A DNA stretch of 64,000 bases from Deltaproteobacteria bacterium (GCA_029858505.1 JAOUEW010000001.1:1-64000), one strand, 5' to 3'; numbered from the stretch's first letter, positions 25,124 to 33,517 are shown. Program-made: numbers and translations. Notes: generated by a model not told the origin, from the letters alone.

Positions 25124-25726
25124 CTAAAACAGGCTCATCTGCTCGGCTTGGGGGGCCGCGGCGGTTTTTAAGGCCCAGTCCAGGGCCACGGTTTTCACCC
25201 CGCCCTTGGAATCGTAAGACAACTGGTGGTGCTCCAGGGCGTATTGGTGAATTTGGCGGGTCACTTCCACGTCGCGCTTGCAGTATTCGATAATCAAATC
25301 CATGCGCCCCTCTTTGTACCACTGCAGGGCCTGTAGGCCATCGGCGGATTTTCCCGCTTGCAGGGTAGAACGGGCGATGGAGTCTAGCTTTAACCGGTGG
25401 CCCAGAATTTTCTTCAGCTCGGACAGCATGTCGAAGTTGGGCAGGCTCACCAGCTCGGCATACAGCCGCTGGCGGGCGGGACCGGGGGGCTGGGACCCGG
25501 CCACCACCATTAGGTCGAACCCCACGTGGTTAAACCCCACGATCAGGTCGGCGGTTTTCAGGTGGGCAATCAACTGGGGAATTTGGTGTTCCAGATACAC
25601 GTGAAACTTGGCGTCGGCGGTGTCCCACAGGATTCCCACCGACATGCCCATTTCGGCAATGTGGTCCCACCCCCCCACATCCTCGGCGGAATATTTGGTT
25701 TCCAGGTCAAAGTACAAAACGCGCAT
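25124..25726 (-). CDS. DEDD-family 3'-5' exonuclease/RNase H-like protein with clamp-binding tail
   Basis: A 200-aa ribonuclease-H-fold nuclease. The three Exo motifs are visible: FDLETK (Exo I), IVGFNHVGFD (Exo II) and YCKRDVEVT (Exo III), making it a DEDDy-type exonuclease like those linked to YprB or helicases. The ATG at 25726 is preceded by AAAGGA at good spacing. The last residues, QMSLF, match the bacterial beta-clamp-binding pentapeptide (QL[S/D]LF), suggesting recruitment to DnaN. It converges on the S41 protease with a 5-bp gap and is divergent from the bactofilin. Confidence 0.8.
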   Translation of the reverse strand: MRVLYFDLETKYSAEDVGGWDHIAEMGMSVGILWDTADAKFHVYLEHQIPQLIAHLKTADLIVGFNHVGFDLMVVAGSQPPGPARQRLYAELVSLPNFDMLSELKKILGHRLKLDSIARSTLQAGKSADGLQALQWYKEGRMDLIIEYCKRDVEVTRQIHQYALEHHQLSYDSKGGVKTVALDWALKTAAAPQAEQMSLF

Positions 25727-25750
25727 GGGGAATCCTTTCCCTGAGGAATT

Positions 25751-25780
25751 TTGCTCGAACATCTATTTCTAGCATATACT
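25751..25780 (+). promoter_or_regulatory. Candidate promoter for bactofilin
   Basis: TTGCTC (25751-25756), an 18-bp spacer and TATACT (25775-25780) resemble a sigma-70-type promoter, 76 bp upstream of the bactofilin start in the gap from the divergent exonuclease gene. Confidence 0.45.
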
Positions 25781-25856
25781 AAACACCGGCTGAAAAAGCC
25801 ATCCACGGCTTGTTTTTTGTATTTTCATCGACCTCTATTATCCGCGAAGAGCCGCC

Positions 25857-26204
25857 ATGACCACCTTGAAAAACGTGAAGACCACCTCCTTCCTGGCGGA
25901 GGGAACCGAGCTGGAGGGCGATCTCTTCCTGACCGGGGCCATCCGCATCGACGGCCAATTTAAAGGCAGCATTCAATGCGACTCGGTGGTGTTCGTGGGA
26001 GAAAACGGCCGGGTGGATGGGGACATCACCGCCCAGGGCGTGGTGTCTAGCGGGGTCATTCACGGCAACCTCAACACCACCCACGAAGTGATTCTAAGCC
26101 TGCCGGGGCGGTTCAAAGGCAAGGTCATCACCCGAGAACTGGTGCTAGACAACGGCGTGCACTTTGAAGGCCAGTGCGAACTGCTGGAAGACGCGGCCAA
26201 ATAG
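25857..26204 (+). CDS. Bactofilin (polymer-forming cytoskeletal protein)
   Basis: A 115-aa member of the bactofilin/DUF583 family, which self-assembles without nucleotide into filaments that organise cell shape, stalks or polar machinery. The protein is almost entirely a right-handed beta-helix; hallmark blocks are GTELEGDLFLTGAIRIDG and FKGSIQCDSVVFVGENGRV, with short flexible ends. It sits 34 bp before selB on the same strand, which is probably chance. No M23 peptidase partner is adjacent. Confidence 0.92.
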   Translation: MTTLKNVKTTSFLAEGTELEGDLFLTGAIRIDGQFKGSIQCDSVVFVGENGRVDGDITAQGVVSSGVIHGNLNTTHEVILSLPGRFKGKVITRELVLDNGVHFEGQCELLEDAAK

Positions 26205-26238
26205 ACTTGGAACTCCCCCCAGCCGGAAGGATGTTTTC

Positions 26239-28167
26239 ATGAGCAACCCCTCCCCGCCCCATTGGGTGGTGGGAACCAGCGGCCACATTGACCACGGCAA
26301 ATCCACCCTGGTGAAAGCCCTCACTGGCACCGACCCCGACCGGCTGGCGGAGGAAAAATCCCGGGGCATCACCATAGACCTGGGGTTTGCCCGCTGGGTG
26401 TCTCCCGGCCAAGCCGAAATCTCCTTTATCGATGTTCCCGGTCACGAACGGTTTGTGCACAACATGCTGGCTGGGGCCCATGGGCTGGATGCCGTGCTGC
26501 TGGTGGTGGCGGCCGACGAAGGGGTGATGCCCCAAACCTTGGAGCACTTGCACATCTGCCGCCTGCTGGGGGTGCGCCGGGGAATCATCGCCCTCACCCG
26601 GGCCGACCTGGCCGACGCCCCCCGCCTGACCCAAACCCAAGACGAAGTCCGCGCCGCCGTGCAGGGAACTTTTTTGGAACCGGCCCCGCTGGTGGCGGTG
26701 TCGGCGGTCACCGGCCAGGGCATGGAACAACTGCGGGAACAACTGACCGCCCTGGCGGAACAGGCCCTGCCTCAAGACCAAGCCCGACGGCAGGAGGCCC
26801 TGGCCCTGCCCTTTCGGCTGCCGGTGGACCGGGTGTTTACCCTGAAGGGTTTCGGCACGGTGGTCACCGGCACGGTGGTCAGCGGACGCTATCGGCCCGC
26901 GGAAGAGCTCATGCTCTATCCCCAGGGTTTGGCGGTGCGGGTGCGGGGGCTGCAAGTGCACGGCCAGCCAGCGGAACAGGTGGAAGCTGGCCAACGGGCC
27001 GCCCTGAACCTGACCGGCCTGGGCAAAGACGCCCTGGGCCGGGGCTGCCAATTGGCGGCCCCTGGCAGTTTGGGGGTCACCCGCCGGGTGGCGGCCAGGG
27101 TGCGGCTGCTGGAGGGCGCCCGCCTCAGCCGCCGGGTGCGGCTGCACCTGGGCACCCAAGACGTATCTGCCCGGGTCTCGGTGCTGGGGGCCATGCCCCC
27201 AGAGGGCCATTTGCCGCCGGGAAGTGACCACTGGGTGATGCTGCACCTGGAAGCCCCGGCGGCGGCCCGCTGGGGCGACCGCTTCATCCTGCGGGGCGGG
27301 TCTCCCCAGGCCACCCTGGGGGGCGGGGTGGTGGCCGACCCTCTCCCTGGCGCCTCCCGCCATGGCCGGGCGGAACTTCCCCAACGGCTGGAGCGCCTGG
27401 CCGGAGACAACCCCCCTTGGCGGGTGGAAGAAGCCGCCGCCCTGCAAAGCCCCCGGCCCCTGGCAGCCCCAGAGGGCATGGTGCGCACTGGCCTGGGACC
27501 CCAGGCCTACCAACAGGCCCTGACCCAGGCCCTGGCTGCCGGGCGGGTGATGGAGCTGGGAGAGCGGATTATCCACCCCCAGGTCGTGGCCCGGCTGGGA
27601 AAATTTCTGCTGCGGGTGTTGGAACAACAACAACGGCTATCCCCCGAACGGGGAGGCCTGACCCGGGCCGAAGCCGCCGGAAAGCTGGCCGCCCTGTACA
27701 CGGAAAAAGAAATCCACCGGCTACTGGCCCACTTGGCGGCGGCCCAGGTCATTGCCCTGGCGGGGGAACGGATCACCCTTCCCGGCGCCCAAACCCAGGC
27801 TCCCGCCAACCCCCAGTTGGCCAAAGTAACCGCCCTGCTGGAACAAGCCGGGCTGCAACCCCCCCGCCTGATTCCCCTGCTGGAAGCGGCCGGGCTGGAT
27901 CGGCGGGAGGGAGAGAAACTACTCAAGACGGCGGCCCATCAAGGGGCCCTGGTAAAAGTGAAAGACGATCTGTTTTATTTACCCACCGCTTTGGCCCAGG
28001 CCGAACAGGCCTTGAAAACTTACCTGGCCGGGCATGGCTCCATTACCGTGGTAGAATACAAAGACCTGCTGGGGGTGGGCCGCAAACACGCGGTGGACCT
28101 GCTGGAATACTTTGACGGAAAAAAAATAACCCTGCGGATGGACAACACGCGAGTGCTGAGAACCTAA
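26239..28167 (+). CDS. selB: Selenocysteine-specific elongation factor SelB
   Basis: A GTPase that delivers selenocysteinyl-tRNA to UGA codons marked by a SECIS hairpin. It is 642 aa. The GTPase domain has GHIDHGKST, GITIDLGFA and DVPGHERFVHNML; the EF-Tu-like beta domains follow, then C-terminal winged-helix repeats (about 390-642) that bind the SECIS. The start at 26239 follows GGAAGGA at good spacing. selA, selD and the selenocysteine tRNA are not in the window and no selenoprotein is evident here. Confidence 0.93.
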   Translation: MSNPSPPHWVVGTSGHIDHGKSTLVKALTGTDPDRLAEEKSRGITIDLGFARWVSPGQAEISFIDVPGHERFVHNMLAGAHGLDAVLLVVAADEGVMPQTLEHLHICRLLGVRRGIIALTRADLADAPRLTQTQDEVRAAVQGTFLEPAPLVAVSAVTGQGMEQLREQLTALAEQALPQDQARRQEALALPFRLPVDRVFTLKGFGTVVTGTVVSGRYRPAEELMLYPQGLAVRVRGLQVHGQPAEQVEAGQRAALNLTGLGKDALGRGCQLAAPGSLGVTRRVAARVRLLEGARLSRRVRLHLGTQDVSARVSVLGAMPPEGHLPPGSDHWVMLHLEAPAAARWGDRFILRGGSPQATLGGGVVADPLPGASRHGRAELPQRLERLAGDNPPWRVEEAAALQSPRPLAAPEGMVRTGLGPQAYQQALTQALAAGRVMELGERIIHPQVVARLGKFLLRVLEQQQRLSPERGGLTRAEAAGKLAALYTEKEIHRLLAHLAAAQVIALAGERITLPGAQTQAPANPQLAKVTALLEQAGLQPPRLIPLLEAAGLDRREGEKLLKTAAHQGALVKVKDDLFYLPTALAQAEQALKTYLAGHGSITVVEYKDLLGVGRKHAVDLLEYFDGKKITLRMDNTRVLRT

Positions 28168-28181
28168 CCCTGGATCCTTCC

Positions 28182-29207
28182 ATGAAGCCCCTGCTGCTCA
28201 TCGTTGGTGACCCCTTAAGCATTGGGCCAGAAATCACCGTGAAGGCCCTGGCCCGCCCGGAAGCCCAGGGGCCCCTGGCGGTGATCGGCCCGGTGAACAT
28301 CTTAAACCGCACGGCGGAAACCCTGGGGTTAAAGCCCCGTTTCATCCGGGTGGATTCGCTGGAACACTTGCCTTCCAACCCACAGGTTATTCCCGTGCTG
28401 GAACCCCCCGGAGACTGGTCGGGGCTGGACGCTCTGCCCATGGGCCGGGTGCACCCCCTGGCGGGGAAAGCCAGCGTGGAATACGTGGTGCTGGGGGCCC
28501 GGCTGGCCCTGGCGGGGCTGGCCCAGGCATTGGTCACCGGACCCATCAACAAAGAATCGGTGCAGCAGGCGGGGTACCACCAGTTCATCGGCAACACGGA
28601 AATTTTGGAACAGGTTTGCGCCGAAACCCTGGGGCGGCCCTTCGCCGGAAAATGCCTGACCATGCTGATCTCTGGCGGCCTGCGGGTGGCCCATGTCACC
28701 CGCCACGTGGCCTTCCGAGACATCTCCGCCAAACTAACCGTGGACAAACTGCTGGAAGTGATTCGCCTGACCGCCCTGGGCATGGTGTCTTTGGGGCTGC
28801 CGGGGGCCGCCATAGCCGTGGCGGGGTTAAACCCCCACAACGGTGACGGCGGGCTGATGGGGGATGAGGAATCCAGGGTTATTGCCCCGGCGGTGGCCCA
28901 GGCCCAGGCCGAAGGGCTGAAGGTGGAAGGCCCCCTGCCCGCCGACAGCGTGTTTCACTTCGCCATCCGGGGGGCCTATCAGGCGGTGGTGGCCCTGTAT
29001 CACGACCAGGGGCACATCGCCATCAAAACCCATGGGTTTGAGCAAAGTTACTCGGTTAGTTTGGCCCTGCCGATCATCCGCACATCGGTGGACCACGGCA
29101 CGGCGTTTAACATTGCTGGCCAAGGCCTGGCCAACGAAACCAGCCTGATGGAGGCCCTGGCCGCCGCCCGCCATATTGTGGCCGTAAACCAATGGCAAGT
29201 CGCCTAA
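28182..29207 (+). CDS. pdxA: PdxA-family dehydrogenase (4-hydroxythreonine-4-phosphate dehydrogenase-like)
   Basis: A 341-aa member of the PdxA family, which oxidises 4-phosphohydroxy-L-threonine in pyridoxal phosphate synthesis; the PdxA2 branch acts on D-threonate or D-erythronate 4-phosphate. Metal-site blocks are present (TRHVAFRD, YHDQGHIAIK), as are GLNPHNGDGG and IRTSVDHGTAFNIAG. Two changes stand out. The first glycine-rich block is GDPLSIGPE rather than GDPAGIGPE, and the substrate-binding GHTE is GNTE (Asn138). In E. coli that His is His136. The gene follows selB by 14 bp. The exact substrate is uncertain. Confidence 0.8.
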   Translation: MKPLLLIVGDPLSIGPEITVKALARPEAQGPLAVIGPVNILNRTAETLGLKPRFIRVDSLEHLPSNPQVIPVLEPPGDWSGLDALPMGRVHPLAGKASVEYVVLGARLALAGLAQALVTGPINKESVQQAGYHQFIGNTEILEQVCAETLGRPFAGKCLTMLISGGLRVAHVTRHVAFRDISAKLTVDKLLEVIRLTALGMVSLGLPGAAIAVAGLNPHNGDGGLMGDEESRVIAPAVAQAQAEGLKVEGPLPADSVFHFAIRGAYQAVVALYHDQGHIAIKTHGFEQSYSVSLALPIIRTSVDHGTAFNIAGQGLANETSLMEALAAARHIVAVNQWQVA

Positions 29208-29211
29208 GCCT

Positions 29212-29363
29212 TGGAGAGGGAGAATACTCGAAGCCAGCGGATAATCTATTCAACCGATCGGCTGGTGATCCTTGGGCGGTTGCAAAAGATATCCTGTTCG
29301 GCTTCGAGTGATTCCCCTCCATGAAAGGGAGGGGATGCCCGAAGGGCAAGGGAGTGGTGCTGT
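29212..29363. repeat. Family A repeat, truncated copy
   Basis: Directly after the pdxA stop. It starts inside the element (GGAGAGGGAGAATACTCGAA) and keeps the interior and the right end (GGGAGGGGATGCCC ... GGAGTGGTGCTGT), but lacks the left inverted end. Confidence 0.65.
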
Positions 29364-29418
29364 GGAGATGACCAACGTTTGAACAACCAAAAACCCAAAA
29401 CCTAAGGGATGAATTTCC

Positions 29419-30219
29419 ATGAGCAACAAGCCCGTGTTTTTGCTGGTGAACGATGACGGCATCCGCTCGCCGTTTTTAGGGCCCCTGGCCGACCACTTGG
29501 CCCAGTTGGGAGAAGTGCGGGTGGTGGTGCCCGACAGCGAACAAAGCTGGAAGGGAAAATCCATGACCCGGTTTGGTTCTTTGCGGGCCCAACCGGTGGA
29601 AGGCTTTCCCGGCCCGGCCTTCACGGTGAACGGCACCCCCGCCGACTGCGTGAACCTGGGGGCCCAGTGTTTGTTTCCCCAGCCCCCCGACTGGGTGGTG
29701 GCGGGGGTGAACATTGGCTTTAATTACGGGCTGAACCTCACCCTCAATTCCGGCACGGTGGGGGCCGCCATGGAAGCGGCCCTGATGGGCATTCCCGCCG
29801 CGGCGTTTTCCACCGAAACCAAACCGGAAGAATACGGCGAGTGGGTGCGAACCCACGCCATCACTGGACCCGATGCCCAAGCCATGGTGAACGAATCCTG
29901 CCGCCGCGCGTCTGAAATGATGGCCACCTGGGTGGGCCAAGGTCTGCCCCCTGGGGCTCGGCTGGTCAGCATCAATTTTCCCCGGCGGTTGAACCCCAAC
30001 ACCCCGGTGCGCTGGACCACCCTGCTCGACAACCGCTACGGCCCGTTGTTTTCCCCTGACAACAAGGGGGGGTGGCGCCACACCTACATGGGAGACACCC
30101 AGTCGGAGGGCCATGCCCATGCCGACGTGACCACGGTGCGGTTGGGAGGAAACATCAGCGTCACCGCCTTGAACCTGGACAGGCTGTCATTTCTGCCGGA
30201 ACAGCCCACGAAATTTTAA
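29419..30219 (+). CDS. surE: 5'/3'-nucleotidase SurE
   Basis: A metal-dependent phosphatase acting on nucleoside monophosphates, often linked to stationary-phase survival. It is 266 aa. The metal ligands lie in LVNDDG, the active loop is PDSEQSWKGKS, GTPADCVNLG follows, and GVNIGFNYG with SGTVGAAMEA closes the site. The pattern is complete, though the second loop (SEQSWKGKS) varies from the common SxxSGxG form. It stands alone between repeat-containing gaps; pcm and nlpD, frequent partners, are not here. Confidence 0.93.
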   Translation: MSNKPVFLLVNDDGIRSPFLGPLADHLAQLGEVRVVVPDSEQSWKGKSMTRFGSLRAQPVEGFPGPAFTVNGTPADCVNLGAQCLFPQPPDWVVAGVNIGFNYGLNLTLNSGTVGAAMEAALMGIPAAAFSTETKPEEYGEWVRTHAITGPDAQAMVNESCRRASEMMATWVGQGLPPGARLVSINFPRRLNPNTPVRWTTLLDNRYGPLFSPDNKGGWRHTYMGDTQSEGHAHADVTTVRLGGNISVTALNLDRLSFLPEQPTKF

Positions 30220-30568
30220 GGGAACGGTTTATTTGGAACCGGATTTGAACCTGTGGGCGGTCAGGACACTCTAATCCTTGTCTGGACATTCCAACCGGAC
30301 TTGGTCTCGTTTTCTTAGATGGAGACCTTTGCGTAACCCTGGTTTTTTGCCCTGAACAGGGGGAATGGGGGCGAAGTCCCCCATAAAATCATCTTCCCTT
30401 TGCCTTGAGTTTTTTAGGGAAAAGGCGTGTACTCAAAGTCATATCCAGATATATCCGTGCGTGGCTTGTGTTGTGAGAGCGGTGGATACATGCAGAGCCG
30501 CCCGCTGTTTCAATATTTTTTCCCGTTTTTATCCATAGTTTTATCATTCCCTTTTTTCGGAGAAACCC
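30220..30568. other. 349-bp gap with family B repeat, no gene
   Basis: The gap between surE and the Spy-like gene includes a family B unit at 30342-30394: GTTTTTTGCCCTGAA, then a GGGGGCGAAGTCCCCC hairpin, then ATAAAATCATC. Short frames overlapping the next gene look spurious. A GGAG site at 30558 belongs to the Spy-like gene. Confidence 0.6.
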
Positions 30569-31075
30569 ATGACTTCCTTATCTGCGAAATTGTTTTCTCG
30601 GCGCGGCGCGCTGGCGTTGTTTACCGCGTTGATGGTGATCTCGATGGCCTCTACCGGTTGGGCGAAAAAACCCGGCAAAGAACATGGCATGGAACGCGGC
30701 CATGGAATGGGCCCCATGGAAGGCATGAAGGACATGCCCTTTTACAAAAATCTGACCGACAAACAGAAAAAAGATTTGGACGCCCTGCATGAAGAACATA
30801 AAAAAGGCATGAAAGCCCACATGGAAGCCATGCAGCCCCTGCATCAACAAATGATGGAAGCCATGCATGCCTATCCCGTGAACGCCGCCAAGGCCAAAGA
30901 CATTCACCAGCAGATGGCGGGCCACATGACCGAACTTCACCAACTGCGGGTAGACCACATGGTGAAAATGCAGCAAATTTTGGGCGAGAAAAACTGGAAG
31001 GAATGGGTGGCCGAACACGAGAAAAAAATGAAAGACCACATGAAAGAAGGCCACCACGGCATGGGTGGCTGGTAA
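30569..31075 (+). CDS. Spy/CpxP/ZraP-like periplasmic metal-binding protein
   Basis: A 168-aa exported protein, with a signal peptide ending near residue 32 (STGWA-KKP). The mature part is helical and very rich in His, Met and Lys (EHGMERGHGMGPMEGM; the C-terminus ends in HHGMGGW). LTDKQ at 62-66 fits the LTxxQ motif of the Spy/CpxP superfamily of envelope-stress chaperones and zinc-binding ZraP proteins. The Met/His content suggests copper or zinc binding. It is monocistronic: a clear ribosome site precedes it and a strong terminator follows it. Confidence 0.78.
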   Translation: MTSLSAKLFSRRGALALFTALMVISMASTGWAKKPGKEHGMERGHGMGPMEGMKDMPFYKNLTDKQKKDLDALHEEHKKGMKAHMEAMQPLHQQMMEAMHAYPVNAAKAKDIHQQMAGHMTELHQLRVDHMVKMQQILGEKNWKEWVAEHEKKMKDHMKEGHHGMGGW

Positions 31076-31113
31076 CCCTTTGGTCAATCCATCGTCACCA
31101 TTCGTCACCAGAC

Positions 31114-31143
31114 GGGGCGGGGTTTCCCCCGCCCCTGTTTTTT
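31114..31143 (+). terminator. Rho-independent terminator after Spy-like gene
   Basis: A perfect 9-bp stem GGGGCGGGG/CCCCGCCCC with a 4-nt loop (TTTC) is followed by TGTTTTTT. This is the clearest intrinsic terminator in the window, 39 bp after the stop codon. Confidence 0.88.
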
Positions 31144-31150
31144 CCTGAGA

Positions 31151-31356
31151 AACAGCACCCCTCCCTGGCTCCTGCGGTGCCTGTCCCTCCCCTTCGTGGA
31201 GGGACAATACGGCTTAGACAGAGAGGTGGGAGATAAAATCCGTTCGGAATATTATAGACTGAACGGAAGAACACACCTCACCCACCGGATTCGATTCTTT
31301 TCCCCTCCACGAAGGGGAGGGGATGCCCGCGAAGAGGGCAGGGGAGGGGTGCTGTT
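31151..31356. repeat. MITE-like intergenic repeat (family A), copy with perfect ends
   Basis: A 206-bp element flanked by a perfect 14-bp inverted repeat, AACAGCACCCCTCC (31151-31164) and GGAGGGGTGCTGTT (31343-31356). Inner inverted blocks are CCTCCCCTTCGTGGAGG and CCTCCACGAAGGGGAGG. It lies between the Spy-like terminator and larE, and has no ORF of its own. Confidence 0.88.
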
Positions 31357-31429
31357 GGGGTTCTCCGCAGCCCTCGAATGCGTTTCACAAGCCACCCCAA
31401 TCATCTGACAACAAACCCGCCACCCCCCC

Positions 31430-32377
31430 GTGAGCCCCGTGAACCCGCCGCCCTGGAACCCCATCCTTCCGCCGGATTTGGCCCGCAAAGGCCAGCGGGT
31501 GCTGGAACTGTTGTCCTCCTACCCATCTACCCTCACGGCCTATTCCGGCGGGGTCGACAGCACCCTGGTGGCGGTGCTGGCCCAGCGGGTTGGGGGCCGG
31601 GCCCTGGCCGTCACCGCCGACTCCCCCAGCCTGCCCAGGGAAGAGCTGGCCCTGGCCCGGCAAACCGCCCAAACCCTGGGGCTAAACCACCGGGTAATTT
31701 TGGGAAAGGAAATGGCCGACCCGGCCTATCAGAGCAACGGGCTTACCCGTTGCTATCACTGCAAGGGCGCCCTCTATCGCCAGTTGAAGGAGCTGGCCCA
31801 GCGGGAAGAATGGGGAGTGATTTTAAACGGAACCAACCTGGATGACCTGGGAGATTACCGGCCCGGACTCACCGCCGCCCAAGAACAGCGGGTGGCCCAG
31901 CCCCTGGCCGAAGCCGGGCTAACCAAGGCCGATACCCGAGCCCTGGCCCAGGCCCTGGGGCTGCCCAACTGGCAGAAGCCCGCCCAGGCTTGCCTGGCCA
32001 GCCGCCTGCCCTACGGCACGGCGGTAACCCCCCAGGCCTTGGCCCAGGTGGAACAGGCGGAACAGACCCTGCGGGGGCTGGGGTTCTCCCAGGTGCGGGT
32101 GCGCCACCACGGAACCACCGCCCGGATAGAGCTTCCCCCGGAAGACATGGCACGGGCCTGGGCCCTGGGGCAAGATTTGGCGCGGGCCATCAAGGCGGCG
32201 GGGTTTACCTTCGCCGCCCTGGACCTGGAGGGCTACCGGTCAGGGTCCCTGAACGAAGGACAGGCTACTGAAAGTCTGGTTCCCGTTAACCATACCGCTC
32301 TTCCGTCCAAGGGTCCCCGTGGTTGTGATACCCCCGCTGCTCCCAATATCCCGGCTGATCCTGAGCCAAAAAGGTAA
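31430..32377 (+). CDS. larE: Pyridinium bis-thiocarboxylate synthase LarE (sulfur insertase)
   Basis: An ATP pyrophosphatase-type enzyme that adenylates and sulfurates the nicotinate-derived precursor of the nickel-pincer cofactor. It is 315 aa. The PP-loop SGGVDST is at 39-45, followed by LTRCYHCKGALY, NGTNLDDLGDYRPGL and ACLASRLPYG. The extra CxxC pair in RCYHCK suggests the [4Fe-4S]-dependent form rather than the sacrificial-Cys form, although the ligand set is inferred. The start is a GTG (31430; another GTG lies at 31439). After the usual end at about DLEGYRSGSLNE there is a 40-residue tail lying antisense to the next gene. Confidence 0.88.
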   Translation: MSPVNPPPWNPILPPDLARKGQRVLELLSSYPSTLTAYSGGVDSTLVAVLAQRVGGRALAVTADSPSLPREELALARQTAQTLGLNHRVILGKEMADPAYQSNGLTRCYHCKGALYRQLKELAQREEWGVILNGTNLDDLGDYRPGLTAAQEQRVAQPLAEAGLTKADTRALAQALGLPNWQKPAQACLASRLPYGTAVTPQALAQVEQAEQTLRGLGFSQVRVRHHGTTARIELPPEDMARAWALGQDLARAIKAAGFTFAALDLEGYRSGSLNEGQATESLVPVNHTALPSKGPRGCDTPAAPNIPADPEPKR

Positions 32378-32861
32378 GCCCCGTTAAAAACTTGGCCGAC
32401 TTCCAGGCATACAGGTCCGGCACCACCAGCCGCACTGGGCCGCCGTGTTCCAGGGGCAGGGGTTGGCCATCCAGCGTATCGGCCAACAACACATTGGCCG
32501 CCAGGGCTTCGGCCAGGGGCAAGTTGGTGGTGTAACCATCGGCGCACCAGGCCACCACAAACCGGGCTTCCGGCAGGGGCTGGGCCAACCGCGCCAGTTC
32601 GGCCATGGCCACGCCCCCCCAGTCCACGTCCAGGCGGCTCCAACCGGTCACGCAGTGAAAATCGGCCTGGGCCCGCACCCGGGGCAAGGCCTGAAAGGCC
32701 GTCCAGTCCAGCTCCATGGGCCGGGCGGCCAAGCCGTTCACCGTGAACCGCCACCGGACCGGGTCAAACAAGGGGCGAATGCCCAAATCCAACACCGGGA
32801 ATTTTCCGGTTTGGGTTTGCCCTGGGGGCACCCTGGGTTTGTTATGGGGCTTGCCTGTCAT
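32286..32861 (-). CDS. MsrP/YedY-like molybdopterin oxidoreductase, no export signal
   Basis: A 191-aa protein with the oxidoreductase molybdopterin-binding (sulfite-oxidase) fold. The molybdenum-ligand Cys is in FHCVTGWSRLDVDW; later blocks are CADGYTTNLPLAEAL, LEHGGPVRLVVPDLYAWK and a C-terminal YWEQRGYHNHGD. It lacks the Tat signal of MsrP and is short, so it belongs with cytoplasmic YedY-like proteins of unknown substrate. Its 3' end overlaps larE by 92 bp on the opposite strand, and its start is 24 bp from the divergent trmL. No MsrQ partner is nearby. Confidence 0.82.
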   Translation of the reverse strand: MTGKPHNKPRVPPGQTQTGKFPVLDLGIRPLFDPVRWRFTVNGLAARPMELDWTAFQALPRVRAQADFHCVTGWSRLDVDWGGVAMAELARLAQPLPEARFVVAWCADGYTTNLPLAEALAANVLLADTLDGQPLPLEHGGPVRLVVPDLYAWKSAKFLTGLTFLAQDQPGYWEQRGYHNHGDPWTEERYG

Positions 32862-32885
32862 GTTTTCTTCTCCAATAATCACTGC

Positions 32886-33386
32886 ATGAACTCTCCCTCC
32901 CTGGCTCCTCAAATATTGTACAACGATCCGCCCTTTCGTGTGGTGCTGGTGGAACCAGAAATTCCCCAAAACACCGGCTCGGTGGCCCGGCTGTGCGCCG
33001 CCACCCGCTGCCACCTGATTTTGGTGGGAAAACTGGGGTTTGACCTGAGCGACGCAGCGGTGAAGCGGGCCGGGCTAGACTATTGGCCCCTGGTCAGTTG
33101 GGAACACCAGCCGGACCTCGACGCCTTTGTGGAGGGTCTGGACCCCGCCGCCTGCCTGTTGTTTTCGGCACGCTCTGGCCGTTCGTTTACCCACATGGCC
33201 CCCCGGCGGGGGGATTATTTGTTTTTCGGGCGTGAAACCAAAGGTCTGCCCAAGGGGTTCCTTCAGTCCCACCCCGATCAATGCTACACCCTGCCCATCC
33301 GGGAACCGGGGGTGCGATCCATCAACTTGGCCCAGGCCGCGGCGGTAGCGTTGTACCATGGCTTGTGGAAAACCGGTGAAATATAA
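32886..33386 (+). CDS. trmL: tRNA (cytidine(34)-2'-O)-methyltransferase TrmL
   Basis: A SPOUT-class methyltransferase that 2'-O-methylates the wobble base of tRNA-Leu species. At 166 aa it is the size of minimal TrmL. Motifs: VEPEIPQNTGSVARLCAAT (motif 1 region), FFGRETKGLPKGFL (motif 2) and the trefoil-knot motif 3 LPIREPGVRSINLAQAAAVA. The ATG at 32886 is the first in frame with homology; the open frame continues upstream only as antisense to the MsrP-like gene. Confidence 0.92.
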   Translation: MNSPSLAPQILYNDPPFRVVLVEPEIPQNTGSVARLCAATRCHLILVGKLGFDLSDAAVKRAGLDYWPLVSWEHQPDLDAFVEGLDPAACLLFSARSGRSFTHMAPRRGDYLFFGRETKGLPKGFLQSHPDQCYTLPIREPGVRSINLAQAAAVALYHGLWKTGEI

Positions 33387-33517
33387 CCGGTTTGGGGAAC
33401 ATTCTTCCCGTTTTTGGCGCTTTTCTTGTATGTTGAATCTCATGTGGAATCTTTCGGGACAATATATTTCTGGGCTCACACGCTATTTCTGGGCACTCAC
33501 GCTCTGACGGGGTCATT

